DNA of 36,862 nt from Alphaproteobacteria bacterium (GCA_013203465.1 JABMNR010000122.1:1-36862), one strand, 5' to 3'. Numbered from the stretch's first letter, positions 8,668 to 17,291 are shown. The notes: generated by a model not told the origin, from the letters alone. Made by a program: numbers and translations.

Positions 8668-9447
8668 TTAAAGCGTCCCTGGGAAAGCCCCACCATCCAT
8701 CAGCAGGTTTTGCCCGGTGATGAAGCCCGCATGCACGCTGCACAAGAAAGCACATGCCGCGCCAAATTCATCGGCTCTGCCGAAGCGGCCCGCCGGGTTC
8801 TTTTGCGCGTGCTGCGCGGCGAACTGCTCGTAGGGCACACCCGCCTTTTCAGCCTGGAGCTTCATATTGCCACGCAGGCGGTCGGTATCGAACGGTCCTG
8901 GCAGCAGCCCGTTGATCGTCACGTTGTCGCGCACTGTCTCGCGCGCGACCCCGGCCACGAACCCGGTCAGGCCAGTTCGTGCGCCATTGGACAGTCCCAG
9001 GATCGGGATCGGCGCCTTGACCGCACCGGAGGTGATGTTGACCACTCGGCCGAACTTGCGCTCGATCATACCGTCGACCGTCAGGCGAATCAGCTCGATC
9101 GCCGTCAACATGTTGGCGTTAAGTGCTTTCTGCCAATCCTCGACCGTCCAATCGCGAAAGTTGCCCGGCGGCGGGCCGCCGGCGTTGTTGATCAGGATGT
9201 CGATCGGCCCGGCCGCGTCCAACACCGCCGCCCGCCCCTCGGGGGTGGTGATGTCGCAGGCGACGGCGGTAACGCTGACGCCGGTTTCGGACCGGATTTC
9301 CTCGGCCGTCGCCTCAAGCGTCTCCTGGGTGCGGGAATTGATTACCAAGTCGACGCCTTCGCGCGCCAATGCCATGGCGCAACCCTTGCCCAAACCCTTG
9401 GAGGCGGCGCAGACGATCGCCTTCTTGCCCTTGATGCCAAGATCCAT
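8668..9447 (-). CDS. Atypical short-chain dehydrogenase/reductase lacking the catalytic Tyr-Lys
   Basis: A 259-residue Rossmann-fold protein of the SDR superfamily. The nucleotide-binding loop is CAASKGLG (13-20) instead of TGxxxGxG, INNAG (86-90) is intact, and a Ser is present at 140 (NITSG). The YxxxK motif is missing: the segment reads GLSNGARTGL (151-160), so the Tyr position is Leu or Ser and the Lys position Ala or Arg. A known subgroup of SDRs annotated as beta-ketoacyl-reductase-like departs from the motif in the same way, so this is probably a family trait and not recent decay. The C-terminal DGGAFPG is preserved. The gene starts three bases after the hdaA stop with a GGGAGA ribosome binding site, so it is co-transcribed with hdaA. 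Substrate and activity are unknown. Confidence 0.85.
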   Translation of the reverse strand: MDLGIKGKKAIVCAASKGLGKGCAMALAREGVDLVINSRTQETLEATAEEIRSETGVSVTAVACDITTPEGRAAVLDAAGPIDILINNAGGPPPGNFRDWTVEDWQKALNANMLTAIELIRLTVDGMIERKFGRVVNITSGAVKAPIPILGLSNGARTGLTGFVAGVARETVRDNVTINGLLPGPFDTDRLRGNMKLQAEKAGVPYEQFAAQHAQKNPAGRFGRADEFGAACAFLCSVHAGFITGQNLLMDGGAFPGTL

Positions 9448-9450
9448 GCG

Positions 9451-10158
9451 TCAGTCTCCCTGATCAATCTGATGTTCCGTGTCGTTCTCGTCTTCGGCCA
9501 GCGCTCGTCCGGCCAGGATGGTCGTCACTTTGCCACGTTCCGCCAACGCCATTCGGTCAAGCCGGTCCACGAGACGGTACGCGGCGTCGAACGAGCGTTC
9601 CATCCGAGCCACCAGATAGGCGACCACATCCTCGCGTACGGTCACCTGACGGTCCGTGAAATGCTTGACCAACACGCCCGCCAACAGCGCCTCGTCCGGC
9701 ACGCCGATGGTCACGACCGGTAACGTCGCAAGTCGAGAGGCAAGATCGGCCAACGCGATCGGCAACCGAGACGGCGCCACGCGGGACAGGATAAGCACAG
9801 AACCGCTGCGCTCCGCCACCGTGTTGTAGAGATGCAAAAGCGCCTGCTCCTGGCCAATTTGCTCCAGGTCGTCGACCAGCGCGTGTCGAGCGTCGCCAAG
9901 CGCATCGGGCACGCCCTCGACCGTCATATCGGCGGCGATCACCAAGGCCGCGCCACTGCGGGCCCGCCACACCGCACCCAGATGGGTCTTGCCGCAGCCC
10001 GCCGGCCCGACCAGGGCCAGACCTCTGGCGGGGGCGGGCCACTCCGGCCAGCGGTCGATCCAATTGGCGGCTTCACCGTTGCAGCTCGACACGAGGAAAT
10101 CGTCGCGATCCAGCGCCGGCCGATAGCCGAGATCCAAGACAAATTGACGGGCGGTCAT
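9451..10158 (-). CDS. hdaA: DnaA-related replication regulator HdaA
   Basis: AAA+ protein related to DnaA domain III which, with the DNA polymerase sliding clamp, stimulates ATP hydrolysis by DnaA and prevents over-initiation. The N-terminus has a clamp-binding-type motif QFVLDL (5-10). Walker A is GPAGCGKT (51-58), Walker B-like HALVDDLE contains D96 and D97, and the C-terminal lid contains RLVDRLDRMAL. No DNA-binding domain IV is present, as expected for this family. The chosen ATG at 10158 (235 residues) lies just after the upstream gene's stop; a TTG two codons earlier overlaps that stop as TTGA. It sits between the AI-2E-type gene and the SDR gene on the same strand. Confidence 0.88.
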   Translation of the reverse strand: MTARQFVLDLGYRPALDRDDFLVSSCNGEAANWIDRWPEWPAPARGLALVGPAGCGKTHLGAVWRARSGAALVIAADMTVEGVPDALGDARHALVDDLEQIGQEQALLHLYNTVAERSGSVLILSRVAPSRLPIALADLASRLATLPVVTIGVPDEALLAGVLVKHFTDRQVTVREDVVAYLVARMERSFDAAYRLVDRLDRMALAERGKVTTILAGRALAEDENDTEHQIDQGD

Positions 10159-10160
10159 AG

Positions 10161-11264
10161 TCAAGGATCGAGCGGATCGTCGGAAGCGGGATTGGTCGCC
10201 TCGTCATCGGCTGAAGGGATGCCTCTGAGGTGCAGTGGGCTCACGAGATAACGTCCGAGCGCGAAACGCGTCAGCACGCCGGCCACCGCCGCCGCCGGTA
10301 CCGCCAGCAACACCCCAAGGAAACCAAACAACGCGGCCCCCGCCAAAAGCGAAAAGATCACCCAGACCGGGTGCAAGCCCACGGCGTCGCCAACCAGATT
10401 GGGTGTCAGAAAATACCCTTCGATCACTTGGCCGAACACGAAGATCGCGGCGATGATCGCGATCGGCTGCCAACTGTCGAACTGGGCCAGTGCCAAGCCG
10501 ATACTCAGCAACCCGCCGATGATCGTCCCAACGAAAGGCACGAACGAGATCACCCCGGCGAACAGGCCTATAACCAAGCCAAAATCCAACCCCGCGAGCG
10601 ACAGGCCAACGGCATATATCACGCCTAAAACAAGGCACACCGTGCCTTGTCCCCGCACGAACGCGGCGAGCGTCAGATCGATCGTCCGCATCTGCTCGCG
10701 AATGGTGTCTGCTTGAGCGTGCGGCAACCAGGAATCGATCGCCGCGACGATGCGGTCCCAGTCGCGCAACAGATAAAACGACACGATCGGCGTGATCAGC
10801 AGAATAGAAACCACGTTGGCCACCGCGACCCCGCCCGACACCACCCGACCCAAAAGCCGACCAACCCACGCAACGGCGTTTCCGGCCAATCCCGGCAGCG
10901 AATCGAACGCGGTACCGCCGTCGATCCCCGCGAGTGCGGTGTCGACCAGTGGCTGAAGTAGTTTATGCACGGCATCAATATAGCCCGGCAGCACCTCGCC
11001 TAACCGCAAGACCTGTGTCTGGATAAGCGGTAACAGCAAAAGAATGGCGCCGATGGTCAGCGCGAAGAACGCCAACAGCACGATCAAGGTGGCGAGCCCG
11101 CGCGGCAGGCGCACCCGCTCTAGCCGGTCAACGACGGGGTCCAACAGATAGGCCACCGCCATACCGGCGACGAAAGGCAACAGCACGTCACGCAACACGT
11201 ACAGCGCCATGCCGAACGCAAGGAACAGGATGACCCAGAACCAGCTACGCTCGCTGCGTGTCAC
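10161..11264 (-). CDS. AI-2E family (PerM-like) membrane transporter
   Basis: Integral membrane protein of 367 residues with about eight hydrophobic helices. It opens with FWVILFLAFGMALYVL and the family signature FVAGMAVAYLLDPVVDRLERV, followed by RGLATLIVLLAFF. The second half has GLFAGVISFVPFVGTIIGG, EGYFLTPNLVGDAVGLHPVWVIFSLLAGAALFG in sequence and LAVPAAAVAGVL near the end. The family includes the permease TqsA, but most members have no known substrate, so I give no specific one. The start is GTG at 11264, 12 bases after the stop of the DUF2066 gene, and the stop touches the hdaA start, so the three genes are probably one transcript. This neighbourhood recurs beside purM in alphaproteobacteria. 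Confidence 0.9.
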   Translation of the reverse strand: MTRSERSWFWVILFLAFGMALYVLRDVLLPFVAGMAVAYLLDPVVDRLERVRLPRGLATLIVLLAFFALTIGAILLLLPLIQTQVLRLGEVLPGYIDAVHKLLQPLVDTALAGIDGGTAFDSLPGLAGNAVAWVGRLLGRVVSGGVAVANVVSILLITPIVSFYLLRDWDRIVAAIDSWLPHAQADTIREQMRTIDLTLAAFVRGQGTVCLVLGVIYAVGLSLAGLDFGLVIGLFAGVISFVPFVGTIIGGLLSIGLALAQFDSWQPIAIIAAIFVFGQVIEGYFLTPNLVGDAVGLHPVWVIFSLLAGAALFGFLGVLLAVPAAAVAGVLTRFALGRYLVSPLHLRGIPSADDEATNPASDDPLDP

Positions 11265-11276
11265 GGACCGGCTGCC

Positions 11277-12479
11277 TTAATTGTTGTTTCTTGGCGCAAG
11301 GATCGGCCCGGTGGCCGGACCCTCGGATGGAGTCGTGTCGACCGTCGATGGCGAAATGAGTGGCGTTTCAATCGGCAAGGGTTGCCCGCGTTGCTTCAAT
11401 ATGTAGTCGCCAGCTCCGGGAACCAGCTCCAGATCCTGCTGTTCGAAGGCAATACGCAGCTGTTCGGCATCGCCGTTCACCCAGAGATCGATCAGAGCTT
11501 CCCTGCGGGTCAGCTGCACTACGTCGTAGCGCGACAACACCGGCAGCCGGTCCAGCGTCCGCCGAATCGACAACCACCGTTGCAATGAATCCAGAGGGAT
11601 CGTGGCCGTCACCCGGCTCTCTAGCCCGGGACGGATGAGGTTATCTTGCTTCCAGCCCTCCTCGACCATGACAATGGCGCGGCGCACGCCCGCATCATAG
11701 CGCGCGGCGTCGTACCCTGCGGCGTTGGCCGGATCACCCTCGGCAACCACCGTCTCAACCAGGGTACTGTCATGGCCGCTCGACCCGATGCGCTGGATCG
11801 TGACCTGTACCGCTCCACCGGGACGCGGAATCGCTTGCGCCACCACGGCGTCCCGGGCGCCGTAACGTTCAGCGATCCGGATAAGCGCCGGCTGGTCGCC
11901 GGACAATGCCTGTTCGATGCTTAGGTCACGGATGTCGGCAAGGTCGCCGTATGGCACGACGAACGGCACCAGTCCGCGAGGCGCGGCCCGACGCGCCCAA
12001 GCATCACGCCACGGGTTGGGCTCTTCCCACAGCACCGTGCCGGCTCCGCTCGACAACACCGGAATCACCAGCACCGGCAGGCTCTGCGTCTCGGCAAAAG
12101 GGACACTGGCATCACGGAACGCCGCACGCACGGCAGTGCGATCAAAGGCGACGGTCAGCTCCGCCAAATACCGCACGGCCGAGGTGCGCTCGCCCGCCAC
12201 CTCGAAGCCGAGGACGAACCGACCGAGTTCCGCATCGGTCGGTTGCGGGACAAGGCCGCTCCAGACCAGCGGCACCAATCGCTCCACGAGTTGCCGGAAG
12301 GCTTGCCGGCGCCCTTCGCTCACCGCTTGTTCACGCGCCGCGACAGCCGATTCAGAAGTCGCGTCAACAGACACACCGCGCACCGTATAGATGTCCTGCG
12401 CGATCGCCGGACCCAACAACGATCCCAGGGCGATCAACGGCGGCACAAGCAGCAAGAACAATCGGGTTGGCAGACGCAT
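11277..12479 (-). CDS. DUF2066 domain-containing exported protein
   Basis: Predicted periplasmic or outer-membrane-associated protein of unknown function. The ATG at 12479 is chosen over an in-frame GTG at 12491 (400 versus 404 residues); a weak GGAT precedes it. Residues 1-27 form a signal peptide ending in PAIAQ. The mature protein starts with [20 protein letters not shown], typical of DUF2066, and has ARYLAEL-type beta strands through the body. The last ~45 residues are proline- and threonine-rich and probably disordered. It is the first gene of the minus-strand run that continues through the transporter, hdaA, SDR, ppk and ppx, and it diverges from purM across a 148-base gap. Confidence 0.82.
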   Translation of the reverse strand: MRLPTRLFLLLVPPLIALGSLLGPAIAQDIYTVRGVSVDATSESAVAAREQAVSEGRRQAFRQLVERLVPLVWSGLVPQPTDAELGRFVLGFEVAGERTSAVRYLAELTVAFDRTAVRAAFRDASVPFAETQSLPVLVIPVLSSGAGTVLWEEPNPWRDAWARRAAPRGLVPFVVPYGDLADIRDLSIEQALSGDQPALIRIAERYGARDAVVAQAIPRPGGAVQVTIQRIGSSGHDSTLVETVVAEGDPANAAGYDAARYDAGVRRAIVMVEEGWKQDNLIRPGLESRVTATIPLDSLQRWLSIRRTLDRLPVLSRYDVVQLTRREALIDLWVNGDAEQLRIAFEQQDLELVPGAGDYILKQRGQPLPIETPLISPSTVDTTPSEGPATGPILAPRNNN

Positions 12480-12627
12480 AAGGATATCCACTGTCGCTGG
12501 CGGGCCACTTGTCGCTTGCGATTACCAGCGGCACCACGGCATAAACCGCATAAATCGCGATCCGGGCGATACCGTGGCAATACGGTACGGCTGCTCGGCG
12601 TTATACCGCAGCCCGGCGGAGGACACC
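12480..12627. other. Divergent region between the DUF2066 gene and purM
   Basis: A weak sigma-70 candidate for purM is TTGCGA (12516-12521), 18 bases, CATAAA (12540-12545). The region ends with the purM ribosome binding site. I see no clear promoter for the minus-strand operon. Confidence 0.3.
12618..12623 (+). promoter_or_regulatory. Ribosome binding site GGAGGA that decides the purM start
   Basis: GGAGGA is the best Shine-Dalgarno sequence near the purM N-terminus, and the only codon at proper distance is ATA at 12628. No ATG, GTG or TTG in the purM frame follows it before the conserved domain begins. Confidence 0.65.
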
Positions 12628-13710
12628 ATAAGCGCCCCTGATCGCCCCAACACCCCTCTGACCTACCGCGACGCCGGCGTGGACATCGACGCTGGCGATG
12701 CCTTGGTCGAGGCCATCAAGCCGCTTGCCGCCTCGACCCGACGCCCTGGCGCCGATGCCGATCTTGGTGGGTTTGGCGGGTTGTTCGACCTGCGTGCCGC
12801 CGGCTTCACCGACCCGATACTGGTCGCTGCCACGGACGGAGTCGGCACCAAGCTCCGCGTCGCAATCGAAGCCGGCAAACACGACACTGTCGGAGTCGAT
12901 TTAGTCGCCATGTGCGTCAATGACCTGGTGGTCCAGGGCGCCGAGCCGCTGATGTTCCTTGACTACTACGCCACCGGTCACCTGGACGTGGCAGCCGCCC
13001 GTGACGTGGTAGCCGGCATCGCCGACGGTTGTCGGCAAGCGGGCTGTGCGTTGATTGGCGGCGAGACCGCCGAAATGCCCAGCATGTACGGCAAGGGCGA
13101 CTACGACCTCGCGGGTTTCGCGGTAGGGGCGGCGGAACGCGCCAATATTCTGACCCGCGACCAGGTGGCAACCGGCGACATGGTGCTTGCCCTACCCTCT
13201 TCCGGCGTGCATTCGAACGGCTTCTCGCTAGTGCGGCGCATCGTCGAACGCAGCGGTTTAGCCTGGGATGCGCCGGCGCCTTTTCGTGCGGGCGTCACCT
13301 TGGCCGAAGCCCTGCTGACGCCCACGCGAATCTACGTAAAATCCTGCTTGGCGGCGCGGCACGCTGGTGGCGTTCATGGCTTCGTTCATGTGACCGGCGG
13401 TGGGCTGATCGAGAATCCACCGCGAATCTACGGCGATGATCTGACGATGCGGATCGACCTTGGCGCCTGGACACCTCCGGCCGTATTCGGCTGGCTCGCC
13501 CGCACTGGCGGGGTTGAAGCGTCGGAAATGCTGCGCACCTTCAATTGCGGGCTTGGCATGTTGATCGTCGTGGCGCCCGACGCCGTCGATACGGTTACAG
13601 CGGCCCTGCGCACCTGCGGTGAGACCCCGATCGTGGCCGGCACCATAGAGCCCCGAGACGGCGGCGATGCCGTGATCTTCGACGGCCTGTCGCAAACCTG
13701 GCTCGGGTAG
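12628..13710 (+). CDS. purM: Phosphoribosylformylglycinamidine cyclo-ligase (AIR synthase), apparent ATA start
   Basis: Closes the imidazole ring in purine synthesis (FGAM + ATP to AIR). The 360-residue product has the family sequence throughout: [31 protein letters not shown], the ATP-binding [20 protein letters not shown] region, [27 protein letters not shown] and FNCGLGML. The start is unusual: the expected N-terminus ([16 protein letters not shown]) is preceded by ATA instead of ATG, five bases after GGAGG. The nearest standard in-frame start is GTG at 12574, 18 codons upstream, without a good ribosome binding site. Either ATA is used, or an ATG mutated, or there is a base error. It is followed by purN after four bases. 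Confidence 0.93.
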   Translation: MSAPDRPNTPLTYRDAGVDIDAGDALVEAIKPLAASTRRPGADADLGGFGGLFDLRAAGFTDPILVAATDGVGTKLRVAIEAGKHDTVGVDLVAMCVNDLVVQGAEPLMFLDYYATGHLDVAAARDVVAGIADGCRQAGCALIGGETAEMPSMYGKGDYDLAGFAVGAAERANILTRDQVATGDMVLALPSSGVHSNGFSLVRRIVERSGLAWDAPAPFRAGVTLAEALLTPTRIYVKSCLAARHAGGVHGFVHVTGGGLIENPPRIYGDDLTMRIDLGAWTPPAVFGWLARTGGVEASEMLRTFNCGLGMLIVVAPDAVDTVTAALRTCGETPIVAGTIEPRDGGDAVIFDGLSQTWLG

Positions 13711-13714
13711 CGCC

Positions 13715-14377
13715 ATGACGCGCACCAAGGTCGGTGTCCTGATCTCCGGACGTGGCAGCAATTTGCAAGCGTTGTTGGACGCCGCCGCCGATCCGGCCTA
13801 CCCGGCCGAGATCGCCCTGGTGATGTCAAACCGGCCGGGCGCCGGAGGCCTGAGCCGCGCCCGTGCCGCCGGCATCGACGCCCGAACCATCGATCACACC
13901 GCGTTTGAGAACCGCGAGAGCTTCGAGGCGGCGCTGGACGAGGGCTTGCGAGCCGCCGGGTGCGAGATCATCTGTCTGGCCGGGTTCATGCGGGTGCTAT
14001 CGGCCGAGTTCGTCTCCGGCTGGCCGAACCGGATACTGAATATCCACCCCTCGCTGCTGCCCGCATTCAAAGGTCTGGATGTGCAGCGCCGGGTGATCGA
14101 GGCCGGCTGTACGCTCGCCGGATGCACCGTGCATATCGTCACCCCGGAACTCGACGACGGCCCCATTCTGGCCCAGGCCGCCGTGCCGATCCTGCCGGAC
14201 GACACCGAGGAGACGCTGTCCGCCCGCATCCTGGAACAGGAACACCGGATCTACCCGGCGGCGCTGGCCTGGCTGGCCTCGGAACGGGTGCGCATGGTGG
14301 GGCGTCGGGCCTTCGTGGATGGCACTTCGGCGATCGGCGCGCTGCTGGCACCAGAACCGGATTACAGTCACTCATAG
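13715..14377 (+). CDS. purN: Phosphoribosylglycinamide formyltransferase
   Basis: Transfers the formyl group from 10-formyl-tetrahydrofolate to GAR, an earlier step of the same pathway as purM. The 220-residue product starts VGVLISGRGSNLQALL (phosphate-binding loop). The catalytic residues are N109 and H111 in NIHPSLLPAF and D147 in ELDDGPILAQ, matching E. coli N106, H108 and D144. The length fits the family (~212). The ATG lies four bases after the purM stop with little of its own ribosome binding site, so translation is probably coupled. A short G/C hairpin follows the stop codon (GGGG/CCCC around 14377-14391). Confidence 0.96.
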   Translation: MTRTKVGVLISGRGSNLQALLDAAADPAYPAEIALVMSNRPGAGGLSRARAAGIDARTIDHTAFENRESFEAALDEGLRAAGCEIICLAGFMRVLSAEFVSGWPNRILNIHPSLLPAFKGLDVQRRVIEAGCTLAGCTVHIVTPELDDGPILAQAAVPILPDDTEETLSARILEQEHRIYPAALAWLASERVRMVGRRAFVDGTSAIGALLAPEPDYSHS

Positions 14378-14382
14378 GGGGT

Positions 14383-14410
14383 TTGAAGCCCCGATCCACT
14401 CTTGTATAAC
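14383..14410 (+). promoter_or_regulatory. Putative sigma-70 promoter of the oxidase subunit IV gene
   Basis: TTGAAG (14383-14388), 16 bases, TATAAC (14405-14410). The predicted start near 14417 leaves a short leader with GGGAGGA at 14430-14436. The promoter overlaps a small hairpin just after purN. Confidence 0.42.
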
Positions 14411-14443
14411 CGACGGCGAACGCACCGCAGGGAGGATGCTTGG

Positions 14444-14578
14444 ATGGCAACCAACGATCAGTTTCCGGATTTGACCCGCGAGCATCGGGCGATCTGGCAC
14501 GACTTCACCACCTTCGTGAAGCTTACGACCGCCGGCTGCATCGTGCTTGTGGCCCTGATGGCAATCTTCCTGGCCTGA
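14444..14578 (+). CDS. Cytochrome c oxidase subunit IV, bacterial aa3 type (44 residues)
   Basis: Very small single-helix accessory subunit of the aa3 cytochrome c oxidase in the inner membrane. The reading frame is 44 codons, with a strong GGGAGGA seven bases before the ATG at 14444. The first half is polar and aromatic (REHRAIWHDFTTFVKL) and the second a single hydrophobic helix (TTAGCIVLVALMAIFLA), the usual pattern of this family: a W-x-x-F-T segment followed by one membrane span. No other oxidase gene is nearby, which is usual, as the gene is often encoded alone. A strong hairpin follows it. An overlapping frame starting at ATG 14436 is less likely because it shows no family resemblance. 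Confidence 0.8.
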   Translation: MATNDQFPDLTREHRAIWHDFTTFVKLTTAGCIVLVALMAIFLA

Positions 14579-14601
14579 GAGCGGCATCCGCCGCATCAAT
14601 C

Positions 14602-14635
14602 GTAAGGGTCGGTCCCGCCGAGGGGCCGCCCTTAC
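14602..14635. terminator. Bidirectional hairpin between oxidase subunit IV and ndk
   Basis: The outer stem GTAAGGG/CCCTTAC continues into CGGTCCC/GGGGCCG around a GCCGA loop, giving a nearly continuous stem of about 14 pairs. It lies between two convergent genes. Neither side has a strong T run, so it may act as a hairpin end or a weak intrinsic terminator. Confidence 0.65.
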
Positions 14636-14661
14636 TGTAACCGAATCGCGTGATCGCGACG

Positions 14662-15084
14662 TTAGCCGACGATTTCGTTGCCGCTGAAGAACTGGGCGAT
14701 CTCGACGGCGGCAGTCTCGGCGGCGTCCGATCCATGCACCGAGTTCTCGCCGATCGACTTGGCGCACGCCTTGCGGATCGTGCCCTCGGCCGCATCGGCC
14801 GGGTTGGTTGCCCCCATGACCTCACGGTATTTGGCGACCGCGCCCTCACCCTGCAGCACTTGGACGACGACCGGCGCCGAGATCATGAAATCGACCAGCT
14901 CACCGAAGAACGGCCGCGCCTTATGAACCGCATAGAAGGCCTCGGCCTGGGCGCGGGTCATCTGGATGCGTTTTTGCGCCACGATGCGAAGACCGGCGCC
15001 CTCGATCATGGCGTTGATTTTGCCGGTCAGGTTCCGCTCGGTGGCGTCCGGCTTGATGATGGAGAAGGTGCGCTCAAGGGCCAT
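14662..15084 (-). CDS. ndk: Nucleoside diphosphate kinase
   Basis: Transfers the gamma-phosphate from ATP to other nucleoside diphosphates through a phosphohistidine. The 140-residue product begins [15 protein letters not shown] (nucleotide-binding start of the family) and has the active-site motif ENSVHGSD with the catalytic His near residue 117. The length is exactly typical. The ATG at 15084 is chosen because it gives the family N-terminus and follows GAGAGAG; the frame stays open 16 codons further upstream without family resemblance. A good promoter lies at 15153-15181 on the same strand. Confidence 0.97.
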   Translation of the reverse strand: MALERTFSIIKPDATERNLTGKINAMIEGAGLRIVAQKRIQMTRAQAEAFYAVHKARPFFGELVDFMISAPVVVQVLQGEGAVAKYREVMGATNPADAAEGTIRKACAKSIGENSVHGSDAAETAAVEIAQFFSGNEIVG

Positions 15085-15152
15085 GGGTCTCTCTCGGATA
15101 TCGCTGAAGGGACGAGACCGCGCGAGCGCCACGCCCGCCGGTCAGCGCGCGC

Positions 15153-15181
15153 CTTATAGCGGCGAGCATGCGGTGGGGCAA
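15153..15181 (-). promoter_or_regulatory. Putative sigma-70 promoter of ndk
   Basis: On the minus strand: TTGCCC (15181-15176), 17 bases, TATAAG (15158-15153). The predicted start is near 15146, leaving a leader of about 60 bases to the ndk ATG. Confidence 0.5.
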
Positions 15182-15265
15182 CCGCAAGCACTTCTCGTCC
15201 GCCGTCTTCTCCAATCCACCGCCTCGCCATGGGCGGCGGCGCGCCTCCCCAAGCGTGAACCACCC

Positions 15266-15715
15266 CTACCCCGCCTTCTCCCAACCGCCACGATCGGTTT
15301 GCCGCCAATAGGCCAGCGCATGGCCAGCGTCCTTGCCAATCCTCCACCGTTCCCGCGCCGCCGCGACCGCCGCATTATCACGGCCGTCGAACAGGTCGAA
15401 TGCTCGCTCGAAGGCACTTAAGTCAGCCGCTTCCACACCGTCGGTAAGAAACAGGAACGTCGCCCCATTCGGGTTGTCGTTTCCGGAGGTCAACCAGATC
15501 GGCTGATCCTCGCCAAATCCTTCCTTGGCGGTGCCGTGCGGCAGCCACGAGCGATCCTCGTAGGTCCACAGTTCGCCGTTCAGCGCCTGGGCTCGTTCCT
15601 CGGAGCCGGTACGAACCACCGCGCGCCGCCCAGCCTCCAGGGTTTTCTCCAGGAGTTTCGGCAGCGCGCGTTCCAAAGGCGTGACAGTCAGGTGGTAGAA
15701 TCCGATCTCCGTCAT
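15266..15715 (-). CDS. holC: DNA polymerase III chi subunit
   Basis: Small clamp-loader-associated subunit that links the replicase to single-stranded DNA-binding protein. The 149-residue product begins EIGFYHLTVTPLERALPKLLEK and has LWTYEDRSWLPHGTA, PIWLTSGNDNPNGATFLFLTDG split over about 22 positions, and FERAFDLFDGRD, all typical of chi. Its ATG lies 22 bases after the pepA stop on the same strand; pepA-holC is a widespread pair. The last residues (WRQTDRGGWEKAG) are normal for the family. Confidence 0.93.
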   Translation of the reverse strand: MTEIGFYHLTVTPLERALPKLLEKTLEAGRRAVVRTGSEERAQALNGELWTYEDRSWLPHGTAKEGFGEDQPIWLTSGNDNPNGATFLFLTDGVEAADLSAFERAFDLFDGRDNAAVAAARERWRIGKDAGHALAYWRQTDRGGWEKAG

Positions 15716-15737
15716 GCCGCCCTACCCGCGTCGTCGT

Positions 15738-17207
15738 TCAGGATTCGCAGCGGTCGCGCACCAGCCGGTCAAGCGCCCGCACGCCGAAACCGCTTGCGCC
15801 CTTGGGCGTGGTCGGGCGGTCCTTGCGGCTCCACGTGACCCCGGCGATATCCATATGAATCCACGGCACCTTGTTCACGAACCGCTCCAGGAAACAGGCC
15901 GCCGTAATCGCCCCACCCCACCGGACCCCGGCGTTCTTCATGTCGGCCACGTCGCTGTCCATCTGCTTGTTGTAGGCGTCACCGAGCGGCATACGCCACA
16001 TCGGCTCGCCGACCGCGTCGCCGGCCGCCTTGAGAGCGTCGGACAGGCCATCGTCATTGGCGAAATAGCCGCACGTTTCCTCGCCAAGCGACACCATCAT
16101 GGCGCCGGTCAGGGTGGCGAGGTCGATCATCCATTCGGGCTTATACTTGTCCTGAGTGTACCAGAGCGCGTCGGCCAGGACGAGCCGCCCCTCGGCGTCC
16201 GTGTTGATGATCTCGATGGTCTGGCCGGACATCGAGGTGACGATGTCCGATGGTCGCTGCGCCTTGCCGTCCGGCATGTTCTCGACCAGCCCGATGACGC
16301 CAATGACATTGGCTTTGGCCTTGCGCGCCGCCAGCGCGTGCATCAGCCCGGTAACCACACCGGCACCCCCCATGTCGAATTTCATGTCCTCCATGCCGCC
16401 CGCCGGCTTGATCGAGATGCCGCCGGTGTCGAAACACACACCCTTGCCGACGAACGCGACCGGCTTCTTCGACTTCGCGGCACCGTTCCAGCGCATCACG
16501 ACCAAACGAGAGCCGCGCTCGCTGCCCAAGCCGACACCAAGCAGCGCCCCCATACCCAGTTTTTCCATCTCCTTCTCGGCCAACACCTCGACCTCAACAC
16601 CAAGCTTCCTCAAGCTCAGGCAACGCTCTGCGAAGCTTTCCGGATACAGAACGTTCGGCGGTTCGGACACCAGATCACGAGTGACGGCCACACCCTCGGC
16701 GATCGCCGATTCCACCGCGTACAGCTTCTTGGCCTTGAGGTGGCCATCGACCGCGACCATGAGCTTCTTGAGGCTCGGCTTGTCTTCTTCCTTCAGTGTC
16801 GTGCGGTAGAGGTCAAATCGATAGGAACGCAGTGCCGCCCCCAACGCCAGATGAGCGGCACGCTCGAAACGCTGCTCGTCGCCCGATTCCATGCTGACCG
16901 TGACCTCGGTCTCACCGGACATGGCCAGCGCGGCCGCGATATTTCCTCCCGCGATCTCGGCCCATTTGGCGTCGAGCTCCTTCGGGTTGCCGATCCCGTA
17001 GAGCATCACCCGCCCTGATGGAGTGAACACCGTCAAGGTCTGGTGCGCCTTGCCGGTGAACCGGGAGCCGGCGATTGCCGTGCCGATCAAACCCTTGGTT
17101 TCCCGGTCAATCTCTCGTGCAACCGATGACAGCTTGCCGCCTTCCGCGACTGAACAGACCAATGCGCCCTTCTGTGGACGACCGGGTTTGGCGAAGGCAA
17201 TCTTCAT
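15738..17207 (-). CDS. pepA: Leucyl aminopeptidase (cytosol aminopeptidase, M17)
   Basis: Two-metal exopeptidase that removes N-terminal residues from peptides; in some bacteria it also binds DNA. The 489-residue product has the M17 layout: a variable N-terminal macro-like domain, then the catalytic part with GKGVCFDTGGISIKPAGG, MKFDMGGAG, the metal-binding signature NTDAEGRLVLADAL, and ATLTGAMMVSLG. The start is the ATG at 17207, which has GGAG eight bases upstream; the ATG at 17219 includes that site within the first codons. It is upstream of holC and diverges from lptF. Confidence 0.97.
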   Translation of the reverse strand: MKIAFAKPGRPQKGALVCSVAEGGKLSSVAREIDRETKGLIGTAIAGSRFTGKAHQTLTVFTPSGRVMLYGIGNPKELDAKWAEIAGGNIAAALAMSGETEVTVSMESGDEQRFERAAHLALGAALRSYRFDLYRTTLKEEDKPSLKKLMVAVDGHLKAKKLYAVESAIAEGVAVTRDLVSEPPNVLYPESFAERCLSLRKLGVEVEVLAEKEMEKLGMGALLGVGLGSERGSRLVVMRWNGAAKSKKPVAFVGKGVCFDTGGISIKPAGGMEDMKFDMGGAGVVTGLMHALAARKAKANVIGVIGLVENMPDGKAQRPSDIVTSMSGQTIEIINTDAEGRLVLADALWYTQDKYKPEWMIDLATLTGAMMVSLGEETCGYFANDDGLSDALKAAGDAVGEPMWRMPLGDAYNKQMDSDVADMKNAGVRWGGAITAACFLERFVNKVPWIHMDIAGVTWSRKDRPTTPKGASGFGVRALDRLVRDRCES

Positions 17208-17291
17208 GGAAAACTCCATTTTATTTTGGCGTATGTGAGGGTGAGCGGCTTGCGAGTCCCACTTCTTTGGAGTAGCCGTCGCGGACAGGCG

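Noticed and set aside
8637-8669. Inverted repeat AACACCG/CGGTGTT between the SDR gene and ppk as a terminator
   Set aside because: The loop is 19 bases, the stem includes the SDR stop codon, and there is no T run; too weak to call.
8278-9723. Open frame of about 480 codons on the plus strand, antisense to ppk, the SDR gene and hdaA
   Set aside because: It spans three clearly conserved minus-strand genes, its product resembles no family and is compositionally like a GC-rich antisense frame.
12391-12627. In-frame extension of purM to upstream ATG-like positions
   Set aside because: The extra residues overlap the divergent DUF2066 gene and show no resemblance to PurM; the ribosome binding site points to 12628.
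14650-15159. Plus-strand open frame antisense to ndk
   Set aside because: ndk is unmistakable on the other strand, with a promoter and correct length.
15714-17018. Open frame of about 430 codons antisense to pepA
   Set aside because: pepA is intact with all motifs; the antisense product has no recognisable domain and no ribosome binding site.
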